A stretch of 64,000 bases of DNA, from positions 806,001-870,000 of the forward strand of contig NZ_JABWTA010000001.1 of assembly GCF_013371495.1 (NCBI RefSeq). Reading direction: 5' to 3'. Of the stretch, positions 1-9,192 are shown piece after piece. The stretch is from Altererythrobacter lutimaris. Its GTDB lineage: Bacteria > Pseudomonadota > Alphaproteobacteria > Sphingomonadales > Sphingomonadaceae. The position numbers and the translations under genes were made by a program. The notes below the pieces were generated by a model. It was given only the letters and a program-made list of their open reading frames with translations, had not been told where the DNA came from and did no database searches. The stretch's first letter is position 1. The number at the start of each line of letters is the position of its first letter.

Positions 1-606
1 ATGATAGTCGCTGCCAAGCGCTATGCCAGCCGAATTCGCAAGGCTGGCTGAGCGGTGCGCAACTTGCTGCCTCGTTTGCTTGAAGACTTCAAGCTGGCGC
101 GCGTTCATCGGGCTGTCTTCATCCGCGCAAGCCAGATGGCTCATCAGCACATCGACCTCGAGCGCTTGCACATTCGCGTCGCCAAGCTCGCTGGGCGAAA
201 GCCCTAGACGGTTGATCCCGCTATCCACCATCAGGTGGCATCGCCCGCCTCCGCTCGCTTGCCAGCGCTCTGCTTGTTCGACGGAATTGATGACGGGGAC
301 TGCGCCTATCTGCTGAGCGTAATCCGCATCCTCTGACGTCAAAACGCCATGAAGGACCGCGATCTGGCTTGCGGGAATGTGGTGCGCGACCGCTTCAACC
401 TCGCTCCAATGCGCGACAAAGAAGTGTTGGCAGCCAGCATCGCGCAATACAGGCACACAAGTGTCAACGCCAAGGCCGTAGCAGTCCGCTTTGACCGCAG
501 CGCCAGCCTTTGCAGCGCCTGACATCGCATCGAGCGCACGCCAGTTTGCTGCCAGCGCGTCTGTATCGACAGTAAGCCTTAGCGTTGAAGATGGCTTATC
601 CGGCAT
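1..606 (-). CDS. alr: alanine racemase, N-terminal part (runs off window)
   Basis: PLP enzyme interconverting L- and D-alanine for peptidoglycan. Translation from the ATG at 604-606 gives 202 residues that stay open to base 1, so the C-terminal half lies outside the window. Lys39 sits in the AAVKADCYGLG segment, which matches the PLP-lysine motif of the family. Further along, the NRLGLSP segment and the NSAGIALGSDYH segment at the window edge are also typical. The start overlaps the 3' end of the upstream transporter gene by 11 bases, so alr is probably the last gene of a radA-cvpA-IscU-transporter-alr operon. Alr near radA/cvpA is a known alphaproteobacterial arrangement. Confidence 0.93.
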   Translation of the reverse strand, partial: MPDKPSSTLRLTVDTDALAANWRALDAMSGAAKAGAAVKADCYGLGVDTCVPVLRDAGCQHFFVAHWSEVEAVAHHIPASQIAVLHGVLTSEDADYAQQIGAVPVINSVEQAERWQASGGGRCHLMVDSGINRLGLSPSELGDANVQALEVDVLMSHLACADEDSPMNARQLEVFKQTRQQVAHRSASLANSAGIALGSDYH

Positions 607-2233
607 CTTCGCCGAAGTCGCGCGGCGGGCCTGAAGGCAAGCCCCACAAAGCGATCACGATGCCGAAAGCAACGACGACCCATGTGTACCAAAGCCCGGC
701 ATAGATATCGCCGCTGCGCGCTACGATGATCCCTGCAATCAGAGGCAGGAAACCGCCAAGATAGCCGGCACCGATGTGATAGGGGATCGACATCGAGGAA
801 TAGCGGATTTCAGGCGGGAACATTTCGGACAAGAGCGCTGCCACTGAACCATAAGTCAGCGCGGAGAGCCATGCCATCCAGAGCAGGATCGCAACGATCC
901 CGATCCACGCGCCTGCGCTCAGTTCGGGCTGTGAGAAGTCGAAGCCCTGCTCTGTCAGAGCAGCCTGAACGCCAGCCTTGCGAGCAACACTGTCAGTAAA
1001 CCAGGCCTCGTCGATGGCTACAGCTTGCCCGGCGACGGACAACCCGACCTCGCTTGCGGGCTCAACCGTGTATGGAACACCTGATGCAGTCAGCGTCTCA
1101 AGCACAGAACCGCAGTTGGTCTGACTCCGGTCAAACAGCTCTGCAAAAGGATCAGTTGTGCATTCCGGGCCGCTTACGACCACGGGCGCACGCTTAGCTG
1201 CCTCTGCAAGACCCGGATTGGCGAGCGAGCCCATCAACCAGAACGCTGGGAACAGGGTGATCAGGGTCAGTACCGCACCAATCAGGATGGGCTTGCGGCG
1301 CCCTACTCTGTCCGACCACTTGCCAACGATCAGATAGAAACCCATGGCGAGGGTGCCTGCGAAAAACAGGATCAGCTCGACCGTCAGCGCGTCCAGGTTC
1401 ATCGGCCCGCGCAGGAACGACATGCCGCTAAAGAATGCGGTGTACCAGATCGTCGTCAGGATGCCTGTGACACCGAACAGGGCGACAAAGATGCGCTTCT
1501 TGTTCCCGGGATACGTAAAGCTTTCGACGAACGGATTGCCTGCGATTTTGCCCTCTTCCTTCATCGCTTTGAACACAGGGCTTTCCGACAGCATCAGTCG
1601 CATCCACAGCGAGATGCCGAGCAGCACGATGGACAGCAGAAATGGTACGCGCCAGCCCCAAGCGAGGAAGTCATCCTCAGGGATCAGGAAACGGCAGGAC
1701 AAGACAACGGCGATCGACAGTACAAAACCGCCCGCAACACTCGCCTGGATAAAGCTCGTATAATATCCGCGCTTCTCCGGCGGTGAGTGCTCTGCGACAT
1801 AGATTGCCGCGCCGCCATATTCACCGCCTAGCGCGAGGCCCTGCAAGACCCTCAATATGATGACGATAATGGGCGCAGCGATGCCAATCGTATCGACCGT
1901 GGGGATCATGCCGACCCCGGCTGTCGCGATACCCATCAACGTAACTGTCACAAGGAATGTGTATTTCCGCCCGAGTTTGTCGCCAAGAAAGCCGAACAGT
2001 ATCGCGCCAATGGGACGGAAAGCAAAGCCAACCGCGAAGGTCGACCACACAAGCAGCAATGCCAGCGTTTCGTTCTCGACGTCGTAAAACGCATCTTTGA
2101 GAATGTAGGCGAGTGTGCCGTAGATGAAGAAATCGTACCACTCGAACACGGTCCCGGCGCTGCTGGCGCCAATAACGAGCCGGATTTCCTTCTGGCTGGG
2201 TTCTTTTGCGGCGTGGTCTGCAGTCGTAGCCAT
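596..2233 (-). CDS. MFS transporter, metabolite:H+ symporter (MHS) type
   Basis: A 545-residue inner-membrane permease of the MHS/ProP/KgtP group, probably moving an organic acid or osmolyte with protons; the substrate cannot be read. It has the N-terminal FEWYDFFIYG signature (residues 30-39) and both MFS loop motifs (GDKLGRK at 84-90 and GKWSDRVGRR at 304-313). Unlike the roughly 430-residue classical members, it carries about 100 extra hydrophilic residues (about 340-440) between two late membrane segments, including Cys358 and Cys374, which could form a disulfide if the loop is periplasmic. It lies in the radA-to-alr operon. Confidence 0.88.
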   Translation of the reverse strand: MATTADHAAKEPSQKEIRLVIGASSAGTVFEWYDFFIYGTLAYILKDAFYDVENETLALLLVWSTFAVGFAFRPIGAILFGFLGDKLGRKYTFLVTVTLMGIATAGVGMIPTVDTIGIAAPIIVIILRVLQGLALGGEYGGAAIYVAEHSPPEKRGYYTSFIQASVAGGFVLSIAVVLSCRFLIPEDDFLAWGWRVPFLLSIVLLGISLWMRLMLSESPVFKAMKEEGKIAGNPFVESFTYPGNKKRIFVALFGVTGILTTIWYTAFFSGMSFLRGPMNLDALTVELILFFAGTLAMGFYLIVGKWSDRVGRRKPILIGAVLTLITLFPAFWLMGSLANPGLAEAAKRAPVVVSGPECTTDPFAELFDRSQTNCGSVLETLTASGVPYTVEPASEVGLSVAGQAVAIDEAWFTDSVARKAGVQAALTEQGFDFSQPELSAGAWIGIVAILLWMAWLSALTYGSVAALLSEMFPPEIRYSSMSIPYHIGAGYLGGFLPLIAGIIVARSGDIYAGLWYTWVVVAFGIVIALWGLPSGPPRDFGEDAG

Positions 2234-2273
2234 GGCTTCCCTTACGTCTCCCCTGAGTAAGCGAATGGTTCCT

Positions 2274-2714
2274 CTAGCGGCTGTCTTGTGCCTTGGAAAG
2301 CGCCTCTATTGCTGCGCTCCACGGAAGCAGGATTGCACCATGGCGGCTTGAATACGAACGCGCTTCCTCGAGTGTTGATATTCCGCTCCAGGCAGGCATC
2401 TCTTCGGCCCCATGAAGCCAACCTTCCAGACTGGCTTTCGCGCGCTCGATATCGGCGAGCGTGCGGCCCTTTGCATCCGCAGCAAATATAGCGGCGGCGG
2501 CTTGTCCGATCGCGCAGGCGCTCACTTGCATACCGATCTGCGTGATTTCACCATCATCGCCTTGCGACAGACCCATGGTAAGCGAGCTGCCACATGTTCG
2601 TGACCTTGCTTCACCCCTCGAGGCAAAGTCATCGCTCAAAGGATATCGCGCCAATTGCACCGCAAGCCCCAGCACTTCGCTGGTGTAGAGCTTTGCAACA
2701 CTCCCGATAGTCAT
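2274..2714 (-). CDS. IscU/NifU-like iron-sulfur scaffold family protein
   Basis: A 146-residue protein resembling the IscU/NifU N-terminal domain. Two of the three scaffold cysteines are visible: Cys41 in TCGSSL and Cys67 in SACAIGQA. The third, expected near residue 127 in an R..C..L.W context, is replaced (RHGAILLPW, 124-132). Canonical Fe-S assembly on three cysteines is therefore doubtful, and it may be a degenerate or accessory member. Its ATG overlaps the cvpA-like stop codon by four bases (ATGA), implying translational coupling. No other isc or suf gene is in the window. Confidence 0.75.
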   Translation of the reverse strand: MTIGSVAKLYTSEVLGLAVQLARYPLSDDFASRGEARSRTCGSSLTMGLSQGDDGEITQIGMQVSACAIGQAAAAIFAADAKGRTLADIERAKASLEGWLHGAEEMPAWSGISTLEEARSYSSRHGAILLPWSAAIEALSKAQDSR

Positions 2715-3232
2715 TCCGCGTCGTCGCCTGTCCCTGAGACTTGCGCACGGCGCTCAGCGATTATTTCAACCAGATCGCGAGAAGCTGCATCAACAACCGG
2801 ATAGGTCCGCGCCGTCGACATCCAAGCAGGCCGTCCCTCGTAACCCCAGACCGTGTCGAACCCGAGCACCAGGACAGAAAACGCAAAGACGATGATGATA
2901 GCGCCTTTGAGCGCTCCAAACCCGAAACCAAGCACACGATCAATCGGACCAAGGATCGAGCCGCGCGCTGCTTGGCCAGCATTGCTCGCAATCACTTTCA
3001 TTGCGGCATAAGGGATTAGCAGCAGCAGAGCGAATGCGAGGATCGATGTCGTCGTCGGCTCTTCGAGATAGATGACGAGCTGCTCCGTGAGCGGCGTGTG
3101 CAAATATCGGATCGCAAATGCCGCCAAGACCCACGCCGCGAGCGAAAGCACTTCCTGCACAAGGCCGCGCATGAAGCCCCCGATCGCAGCCACACCCACG
3201 ATAATCAGAACAATAATATCGAAACCCGTCAT
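2711..3232 (-). CDS. CvpA family membrane protein
   Basis: A 173-residue integral membrane protein of the CvpA family (named for colicin V production). It opens with the typical N-terminal helix FDIIVLIIVGVAAIGGFMRG, then three more hydrophobic segments around residues 28-45, 60-78 and 102-122, and a charged C-terminal tail. The molecular function of the family is poorly defined; links to envelope homeostasis and purine-biosynthesis loci are known. It lies 12 bases downstream of radA and overlaps the next gene by four bases, so it is a middle gene of the operon. Confidence 0.88.
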   Translation of the reverse strand: MTGFDIIVLIIVGVAAIGGFMRGLVQEVLSLAAWVLAAFAIRYLHTPLTEQLVIYLEEPTTTSILAFALLLLIPYAAMKVIASNAGQAARGSILGPIDRVLGFGFGALKGAIIIVFAFSVLVLGFDTVWGYEGRPAWMSTARTYPVVDAASRDLVEIIAERRAQVSGTGDDAE

Positions 3233-3244
3233 AGGCGCGATGGA

Positions 3245-4618
3245 TTATGCATTCCCCATCACATGGTCAACGAGCTTTGCGAGCTGTCCCAACTGATGAT
3301 ATTTCAACGAAGACGAACCGGTTTTTGCGTCCGACGGGCCGAACGCCTTACTGAATCCCAGCTTTGCCGCCTCTTTTGCGCGGATATTCGCATGAGCAAC
3401 CGGGCGGACTTCACCCGCCAGTGACACTTCTCCGAACCAGACGCTTTGCTTAGGCATCGGCTTGTCTGCGAGCGCTGAAACCAATGCCGCAGCGACCGCC
3501 AAATCCGCCGCAGGATCTGCCAAGCGATACCCGCCCGCGATGTTGAGATAGACCTCAGCCGAACTGAAATTGAGCCCGCAACGCGATTCCAGTACCGCCA
3601 GCAGCATCGCCAAGCGGCTGTTGTCCCATCCCACCACGCTACGCCTCGGTGTTGCGCCCGATTGCAGCCGCACAATAAGTGCTTGTATTTCGACCAGCAC
3701 CGGCCGCGTTCCTTCTAGCGCAGGAAATACCGCGCTTCCTGCCAAAGGCTCATCGCGTCCCGACAGGAACAGCATTGACGGGTTTGGTACTTCGGCCAGA
3801 CCTTCGCTTTCCATCGCGAAGACACCGATCTCGTCGACTGCACCGAAACGGTTCTTGAGAGCGCGCAAAATGCGGAACTGGTGGCTTCGTTCGCCTTCAA
3901 AGCTCATCACCACATCGACCATGTGTTCAAGCACGCGCGGGCCAGCGATATTACCGTCCTTTGTAACGTGGCCAACGAGCACCAGAGCGACATCGTTCTG
4001 CTTGGCATAACGGATCAGCTCGAGCGCGCAGCCACGGACCTGGCTCACTGTACCCGGAGCGCCTTCGATGGTGTCCGAATGCATCGTCTGGATCGAATCG
4101 ATCACGAGCAAGGCAGGCGATTCCATCGAAGTCAGTGTAGTGAGGATATCGCGAACAGAAGCCTCACTCGCTAGCTGAATCGGGGCGTCAGCAAGTCCTA
4201 GCCGGGCAGCGCGCATCCTCACCTGTCCTGTTGCCTCTTCCCCGCTGACATAGATCGCGGTTCCGCCGCCTTTCGCAACCGTCGCTGCAGTTTGGAGTAA
4301 GAGCGTTGACTTGCCGATGCCCGGATCGCCGCCCATCAAAACCGCTGAACCGGGCACGAGCCCTCCCCCAAGCGCGCGGTCAAACTCGGCTAGCCCGGTT
4401 GGCCTGCGTTTCGGCAATTCCGCCGGGCCATCGAGTGGCACAAACTGCAGCGCACGCCCGCCGCTCGACAGATCGTGTTTTTGCGAGAACACCGTGGCCG
4501 GTGCATCCTCCACCATTGTGTTCCATTCCGCACAGTCGGGGCATTGCCCCTGCCAGCGGTGCGTCACACTGCCACAGGCCTGACAGACATATCGTTTTTT
4601 CGGCTTTGCCATCCCCAA
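3245..4618 (-). CDS. radA: DNA repair protein RadA
   Basis: A 457-residue RecA-like branch-migration ATPase involved in processing recombination intermediates. The N-terminal four-cysteine zinc finger is visible (CQAC at 12-15, CPDC at 26-29). It is followed by Walker A (GGDPGIGKST near residue 97), the RadA-specific KNRFG motif (about residue 256) and a C-terminal Lon-protease-like domain. Length matches the family (about 455). The start may be the ATG at 4618 or the second ATG two codons in. It is the probable first gene of the minus-strand operon, and a divergent patatin-like gene starts 64 bases away. Confidence 0.97.
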   Translation of the reverse strand: MGMAKPKKRYVCQACGSVTHRWQGQCPDCAEWNTMVEDAPATVFSQKHDLSSGGRALQFVPLDGPAELPKRRPTGLAEFDRALGGGLVPGSAVLMGGDPGIGKSTLLLQTAATVAKGGGTAIYVSGEEATGQVRMRAARLGLADAPIQLASEASVRDILTTLTSMESPALLVIDSIQTMHSDTIEGAPGTVSQVRGCALELIRYAKQNDVALVLVGHVTKDGNIAGPRVLEHMVDVVMSFEGERSHQFRILRALKNRFGAVDEIGVFAMESEGLAEVPNPSMLFLSGRDEPLAGSAVFPALEGTRPVLVEIQALIVRLQSGATPRRSVVGWDNSRLAMLLAVLESRCGLNFSSAEVYLNIAGGYRLADPAADLAVAAALVSALADKPMPKQSVWFGEVSLAGEVRPVAHANIRAKEAAKLGFSKAFGPSDAKTGSSSLKYHQLGQLAKLVDHVMGNA

Positions 4619-4682
4619 GGAATACGCAGAACAGAATAAGAACGCAATTGCCTTTCGTGCTTATCCCCTGCATCACGCTCAT

Positions 4683-7004
4683 GTGCGTCAGAAAGAACTC
4701 CGCATTGCCCTCGTTTGCTATGGTGGCGTCAGCCTTGCAGTCTACATGCACGGCGTCACGAAGGAGATATGGCAGCTGGCGCGCGCCAGTCGCGGCTTCC
4801 ATTGCGGTGGGCCTGATTGTGGCGGCGTTGAGACTGTCTACCGTCGTTTATTCCACCACATTGAAAGCCGTGCTGGGCTTAAACTGCGAGTCCTGCCTGA
4901 CATCCTGACAGGCGCGAGCGCAGGCGGCATCAATGCGGTCTTCCTCGCTGAAGCGATCCATTCCGGTCACTCGCTGGAGCCGCTCACCGATTTGTGGCTG
5001 ACCAATGCTGATGTCGACAAACTGCTCGACCCCGATGCGCGCCCCATGTGGAAATTCGCAAAGTTTTGGGCTCAGCCGATTGCTTGGTGGCTATTCTCGC
5101 GTCCTGGTAACGTTGTATCTGAAAGCGTTGCTCCAGAAACGCGCCAAGAAGTCCGCACCAAGGTGAGTCGCTTTGTAAGAGGTCGTTGGTTTCAGCCGCC
5201 ATTCTCTGGCGACGGTTTTTCCACTCTGCTGTTTGATGCGCTTGCGGCGATGCGGGCAGGCCAGGTCGAGGACCCGCTCCTGCCCCCAGGACACCCTGTA
5301 GATCTGTTCGTCACCGCGACAGATTTTCGCGGGCACCGCGAGATGCTGCGTTTGAATTCGCCTCCGGTCGTCGAAGAGGCCGAGCATCGCTTGCCGATTG
5401 AGATCAAGTCGAGGACGCCGTCGCAAGGCGGACTTTCGCTTTCCAATCCGCTGGAGCTAACGCTGGCTGCACGCGCGACCGCAAGCTTTCCAGGTGCTTT
5501 CCCCGCGCTCGAGCTTGCCGAGATAGATCGCTTAGCTGAGCGCCGCGAGCATGGCTGGCCGGGACGCGACGCTTTTTTGCGAGCAATTATGCCGGTTCAA
5601 CATCGTGCGGGGATTACTGACAGTGTCGCCCTGATCGATGGCTCGGTTCTTGTGAACGCGCCTTTCAGAGGCGCGATTGAAGCGCTTGATCGCAGACCTT
5701 CGCAACGCGAAGTCGACCGCCGTTTCGTCTATATCGACCCGCGCCCGGACCGATTTGGTGATGAGTATGTCAAAGCGAAAGAGCCTGTCGGGTTCTTCGG
5801 CGCGATCTTCGGCTCGCTTTCGACAATCCCGCGCGAGCAGCCCATAAGAGACAATCTTGAAGTGCTAGAAGAGCAATCGCGCGATGCTGAACGCCTCCGC
5901 CGGATGGTTCAAGGCATGCGTCCTGAAATCGACCGAGCGGTCGAGAAACTGTTCGGCCGCACCTTCTTTCTCGATAGTCCAACGCCGAAACGTCTGAAAG
6001 CGTGGCGCTCCAAAGCTCAACAAGCTGCTGCTGAGAATGCTGGTTATGCATTCCAATCCTATGCGCAGACCAAATTCACAGGGATCGTCGAGCAACTTGC
6101 CAAGCACACATTCGATGCGGCACCTGAACTGCCGTTGCCGGATGCAGGACCGGTCGAAGAGGTGTTGCGGACAGAACTCGCAGCGCGCGGCCTTACCTCG
6201 CTGAGCGATCCCAAAGGCGGTGCGAACAATGCGGCGATTGCGTTCTTCCGCGCGCATGATCTGGGTTTTCGCATTCGCCGCTTGCGACTGTTAGCGCGAA
6301 GGCTTGCCCGCGACTGGGAAGTTGATCCGGACATTCCCGATGACGCGCTCGATGTGGCGCGCGAAGCGATATACCAGATACTCGAGCTCTATCTCATGCG
6401 TGACGGTCTCGCACCGCTAGGAAAGGACTTTCCCGCTCTGGCAAGTGAAGTGCTGACAGAGCCTGGTGCGGTGCTCGACCATCTGGCAAAATTGCGTCTG
6501 CTACCAACAGTCGACGAGAAAGCAGAAGAGCTGCTCACAAATGCGCTTGAACAGATGCCCAAGGGCCTGCGTCGGCGCATGTTGCTGACTTATCTGGGCT
6601 TCCCGTTCTATGATGTTGCGACCCTGCCGCTGGTGCGTAATGAAGGCCTGACTGAGTATGACCCTGTAAAGGTCGACCGGATCTCGCCCGATGACGCTTT
6701 GAGCATTCGCGAAGGCGGGACTTCAGCCACTTTGCGCGGCACAGAGTTCTTCAATTTCGGCGCATTCTTCAGTCGTGCCTATCGCGAGAACGATTATCTG
6801 TGGGGTCGTCTTCACGGCGCTGAGCGGATGATCGACCTGGTGTGCTCGACATTGGAAGCCCCGTTGCCGGATAATCAATGCATGGCGTTCAAGCGCGATG
6901 CGTTTCTCGCCATTCTGGCAGAGGAAGAGGCTGCAGGCCGATGCAGGTCCGGCCTGCTCAATACTCTGAGGGCGGAAGTCGAAGAACGCTTGGGCGGCCT
7001 TTGA
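4683..7004 (+). CDS. large patatin-like phospholipase
   Basis: A 773-residue protein with an N-terminal patatin domain, a Ser-Asp dyad lipid acyl hydrolase fold. The oxyanion-hole segment is CYGGVSLAVYMHG (about 12-24), the nucleophile motif is GASAG with Ser79, and the second catalytic residue is the Asp of IDGSV near residue 318. The long C-terminal region (about 380-773) is helical and charged and looks like the DUF3376-type extension of actinobacterial and alphaproteobacterial patatin-like proteins. The start is a GTG; no signal peptide is visible, so it is probably cytoplasmic or membrane-associated. Substrate unknown. It ends four bases from the convergent gene. Confidence 0.85.
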   Translation: MRQKELRIALVCYGGVSLAVYMHGVTKEIWQLARASRGFHCGGPDCGGVETVYRRLFHHIESRAGLKLRVLPDILTGASAGGINAVFLAEAIHSGHSLEPLTDLWLTNADVDKLLDPDARPMWKFAKFWAQPIAWWLFSRPGNVVSESVAPETRQEVRTKVSRFVRGRWFQPPFSGDGFSTLLFDALAAMRAGQVEDPLLPPGHPVDLFVTATDFRGHREMLRLNSPPVVEEAEHRLPIEIKSRTPSQGGLSLSNPLELTLAARATASFPGAFPALELAEIDRLAERREHGWPGRDAFLRAIMPVQHRAGITDSVALIDGSVLVNAPFRGAIEALDRRPSQREVDRRFVYIDPRPDRFGDEYVKAKEPVGFFGAIFGSLSTIPREQPIRDNLEVLEEQSRDAERLRRMVQGMRPEIDRAVEKLFGRTFFLDSPTPKRLKAWRSKAQQAAAENAGYAFQSYAQTKFTGIVEQLAKHTFDAAPELPLPDAGPVEEVLRTELAARGLTSLSDPKGGANNAAIAFFRAHDLGFRIRRLRLLARRLARDWEVDPDIPDDALDVAREAIYQILELYLMRDGLAPLGKDFPALASEVLTEPGAVLDHLAKLRLLPTVDEKAEELLTNALEQMPKGLRRRMLLTYLGFPFYDVATLPLVRNEGLTEYDPVKVDRISPDDALSIREGGTSATLRGTEFFNFGAFFSRAYRENDYLWGRLHGAERMIDLVCSTLEAPLPDNQCMAFKRDAFLAILAEEEAAGRCRSGLLNTLRAEVEERLGGL

Positions 7005-7008
7005 CCCC

Positions 7009-7899
7009 CTAGTCGAGACTGTCCCACACAGTTTCGATGAAGCGATCAGCAGAAATGAAACCTTCGCCGCGTTCGAAACTGTCGAGTGGCTTCATTGCCT
7101 TCGCCTCTTCAATGGTGCTTCCGGACGATTTCAGCGCACGCAGCCGAGTCACCGCCTCACCGATGATATTGCGATAGGCCATCAGCTCGGCTTTATTCGA
7201 CATCGGCCCGTGACCGGGAATGACCTTGGTTTCGTCATCCATCATCGTCAGCGCGGTATCGAGCGAGAACAGCAGCTGCTGGACATCTCCGCCGGACATG
7301 TTGTCGACGAAGGGCCAGCCTGAAATCTTGAAATAGAGATCACCCATATGGACGATGTTTTTCTCACGCCAGATCACGATGCTGTCGCCATCCGTGTGAC
7401 CGCCACCGATGAACATAACATCGATTGTATCGCCGTTCATGTGAAGCGTGACGCCGCGATCATAAGTCACCACAGGCAAAGCTGCACCGGGTGAGGCAGG
7501 CGTGACGCGTTCGCCGCGTTGCTGGTCCGTGCTCATACGGACGCGGACATTCTCATGCGCGAAGATATGCGCGCCCTTCTCGCCGAAATGCTCGTTGCCG
7601 CCGGTATGATCGCCATGCCAATGCGTGCTCACGACATAGTGAACGGGATTTGCACCCAGCTCTCCAACGGCTGCTTCGATCTTTTCAGAAAGCGGCGCAA
7701 ACTGGTCATCGATCAGGACGGTGTAGTCTTCACCGTGGCTGACACCGATATTGCCGCCCGCGCCATAAAGGACCGCTACGCCCGGCGCGATCTCCTCAGT
7801 GGTGATCTCGACTTCGCTCAAATCCTGTTGTGCCGCGATTGGCGAGGCAAGAATTGTTGCTGCTGCCAGTGTTGCAAAGACGCGCGTCTTCATCAGCAT
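7009..7899 (-). CDS. secreted MBL-fold metallohydrolase
   Basis: A 296-residue protein with an N-terminal signal peptide (hydrophobic LAAATILASPIAA ending in AAQQ) and a metallo-beta-lactamase fold. The zinc-binding HxHxDH motif is present as HWHGDHTGGNEH, with the later GGGHTDGD and PGHGP histidines also visible. It belongs to the broad periplasmic MBL hydrolase group; the substrate cannot be inferred, and resemblance to true beta-lactamases is only at fold level. It follows dnaJ on the same strand after 77 bases. Confidence 0.82.
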   Translation of the reverse strand: MLMKTRVFATLAAATILASPIAAQQDLSEVEITTEEIAPGVAVLYGAGGNIGVSHGEDYTVLIDDQFAPLSEKIEAAVGELGANPVHYVVSTHWHGDHTGGNEHFGEKGAHIFAHENVRVRMSTDQQRGERVTPASPGAALPVVTYDRGVTLHMNGDTIDVMFIGGGHTDGDSIVIWREKNIVHMGDLYFKISGWPFVDNMSGGDVQQLLFSLDTALTMMDDETKVIPGHGPMSNKAELMAYRNIIGEAVTRLRALKSSGSTIEEAKAMKPLDSFERGEGFISADRFIETVWDSLD

Positions 7900-7976
7900 A
7901 TCTCCCAGTCCCTTGGGAGTTGCCTAGGCTTTCAATTTGATACTGTCGAGTGGGAGCGCCGAAGTGACTTGTGCGA

Positions 7977-9110
7977 TCAACCGCCGAACGCGTTCTTCAG
8001 TGATTCGAAGAAACCACGACTTTCCGGGCATTCGTCACCCGTCTCCGTCTCGCGGAATTCCTTGAGCAGCTCCTTCTGCTTCTTGGAGAGCTTGGTCGGT
8101 GTTTCCACCGCCACTTCGACGACGAGATCGCCTCGCCCTCGCCCTTGTAGAACCGGCATACCCGCACCGCGCACGCGCAACTGCTTGCCGGACTGGATAC
8201 CTGCGGGAATATCGACGGTGTTGGTCGAGCCGTCCAGATCAGGAATATCGATCGATCCGCCCAGAGCCGCTGTCGTAAAGCTCAGTGGCACACGGGTCGC
8301 AAGCGTCGTGCCTTGACGCTCAAACACATTATGCGGCCGGACTTGAACGAAAATGTAGAGGTCGCCGGGTGGTGAACCATGCGGCCCCGCTTCTCCGCGC
8401 CCGGCAAGGCGAATGCGGGTACCGGTATCAACACCCGGCGGAATGGTGACTTCCAGCGCTTGCACCTTGTCTACGCGCCCTTCCCCGCGGCACTCGCCGC
8501 AAGGCGTTTCGATGACTACGCCGCGCCCATGGCAAGTCGGGCATGGCCGCTCGACGACGAAGAAGCCCTGCTTGGCGCGCACTGCGCCTTGACCGTTACA
8601 AAGATTGCAGCGTCGTTCGCTGGTACCCGGCTCGGCGCCGGAGCCATCGCAAGTGTCGCATTCAGCCGAGACTTCGATTTCGATCTGCGTCTCTTTGCCG
8701 TGGAAGGCCTCGTCCAGAGTGACATCGAGATTGTAGCGCAAGTCCGCACCGCGCCGCGCCTGCTGACGTCCGGCACCGCCACCAAAAGCGCTCCCGAAAA
8801 TCGTTTCGAAGATGTCGCCAATATCACCGAAGTCTGCGCCGGGATGTCCGCCCCTGCCGCCGCCGCCAGCCATGCCTTCGGTAAAGGCCTGATGCCCAAA
8901 GCGATCATAGGCCGCGCGCTTTTGCGGATCCTTCAAACAGTCATAAGCTGCATTGATCGCTTTGAACTGCGCTTCTGCTTCTGCATCGCCAGGATTGCGA
9001 TCAGGGTGATACTTCATCGCCATCTTGCGATAGGCACTTTTGATGGTGCCCCCGTCAGCATCGCGGGAGACTTCCAAAAGCTGGTAAAAGTCGATCTCAG
9101 TTGCAGACAT
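7977..9110 (-). CDS. dnaJ: chaperone DnaJ
   Basis: A 377-residue Hsp40 co-chaperone that stimulates the DnaK ATPase and delivers substrates. The domain order is canonical: J-domain with the HPD tripeptide (KYHPDRNPGD), a Gly/Phe-rich linker, four CxxCxGxG zinc-binding repeats (CDTCDGSG, CNLCNGQG, CPTCHGRG, CGECRGEG), then the C-terminal substrate-binding domains. It lies downstream of dnaK on the same strand, separated by 82 bases containing a stem-loop. Confidence 0.98.
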   Translation of the reverse strand: MSATEIDFYQLLEVSRDADGGTIKSAYRKMAMKYHPDRNPGDAEAEAQFKAINAAYDCLKDPQKRAAYDRFGHQAFTEGMAGGGGRGGHPGADFGDIGDIFETIFGSAFGGGAGRQQARRGADLRYNLDVTLDEAFHGKETQIEIEVSAECDTCDGSGAEPGTSERRCNLCNGQGAVRAKQGFFVVERPCPTCHGRGVVIETPCGECRGEGRVDKVQALEVTIPPGVDTGTRIRLAGRGEAGPHGSPPGDLYIFVQVRPHNVFERQGTTLATRVPLSFTTAALGGSIDIPDLDGSTNTVDIPAGIQSGKQLRVRGAGMPVLQGRGRGDLVVEVAVETPTKLSKKQKELLKEFRETETGDECPESRGFFESLKNAFGG

Positions 9111-9141
9111 TGTGACCCCGTACCCTGCCCGTAAACTCTAA

Positions 9142-9172
9142 CCGCCACCCGTACGAACTGCACGAGTGGCGG
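9142..9172 (-). terminator. dnaK-dnaJ intergenic stem-loop
   Basis: On the minus strand a 7-bp perfect stem (CCGCCAC with GTGGCGG) with a 17-base loop follows the dnaK stop codon, then a T-rich stretch. It could be a partial terminator or an mRNA-processing/stability element that lowers dnaJ expression relative to dnaK, a common arrangement. Function is inferred. Confidence 0.5.
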
Positions 9173-9192
9173 CTGGAGTTATCATCAGGACA

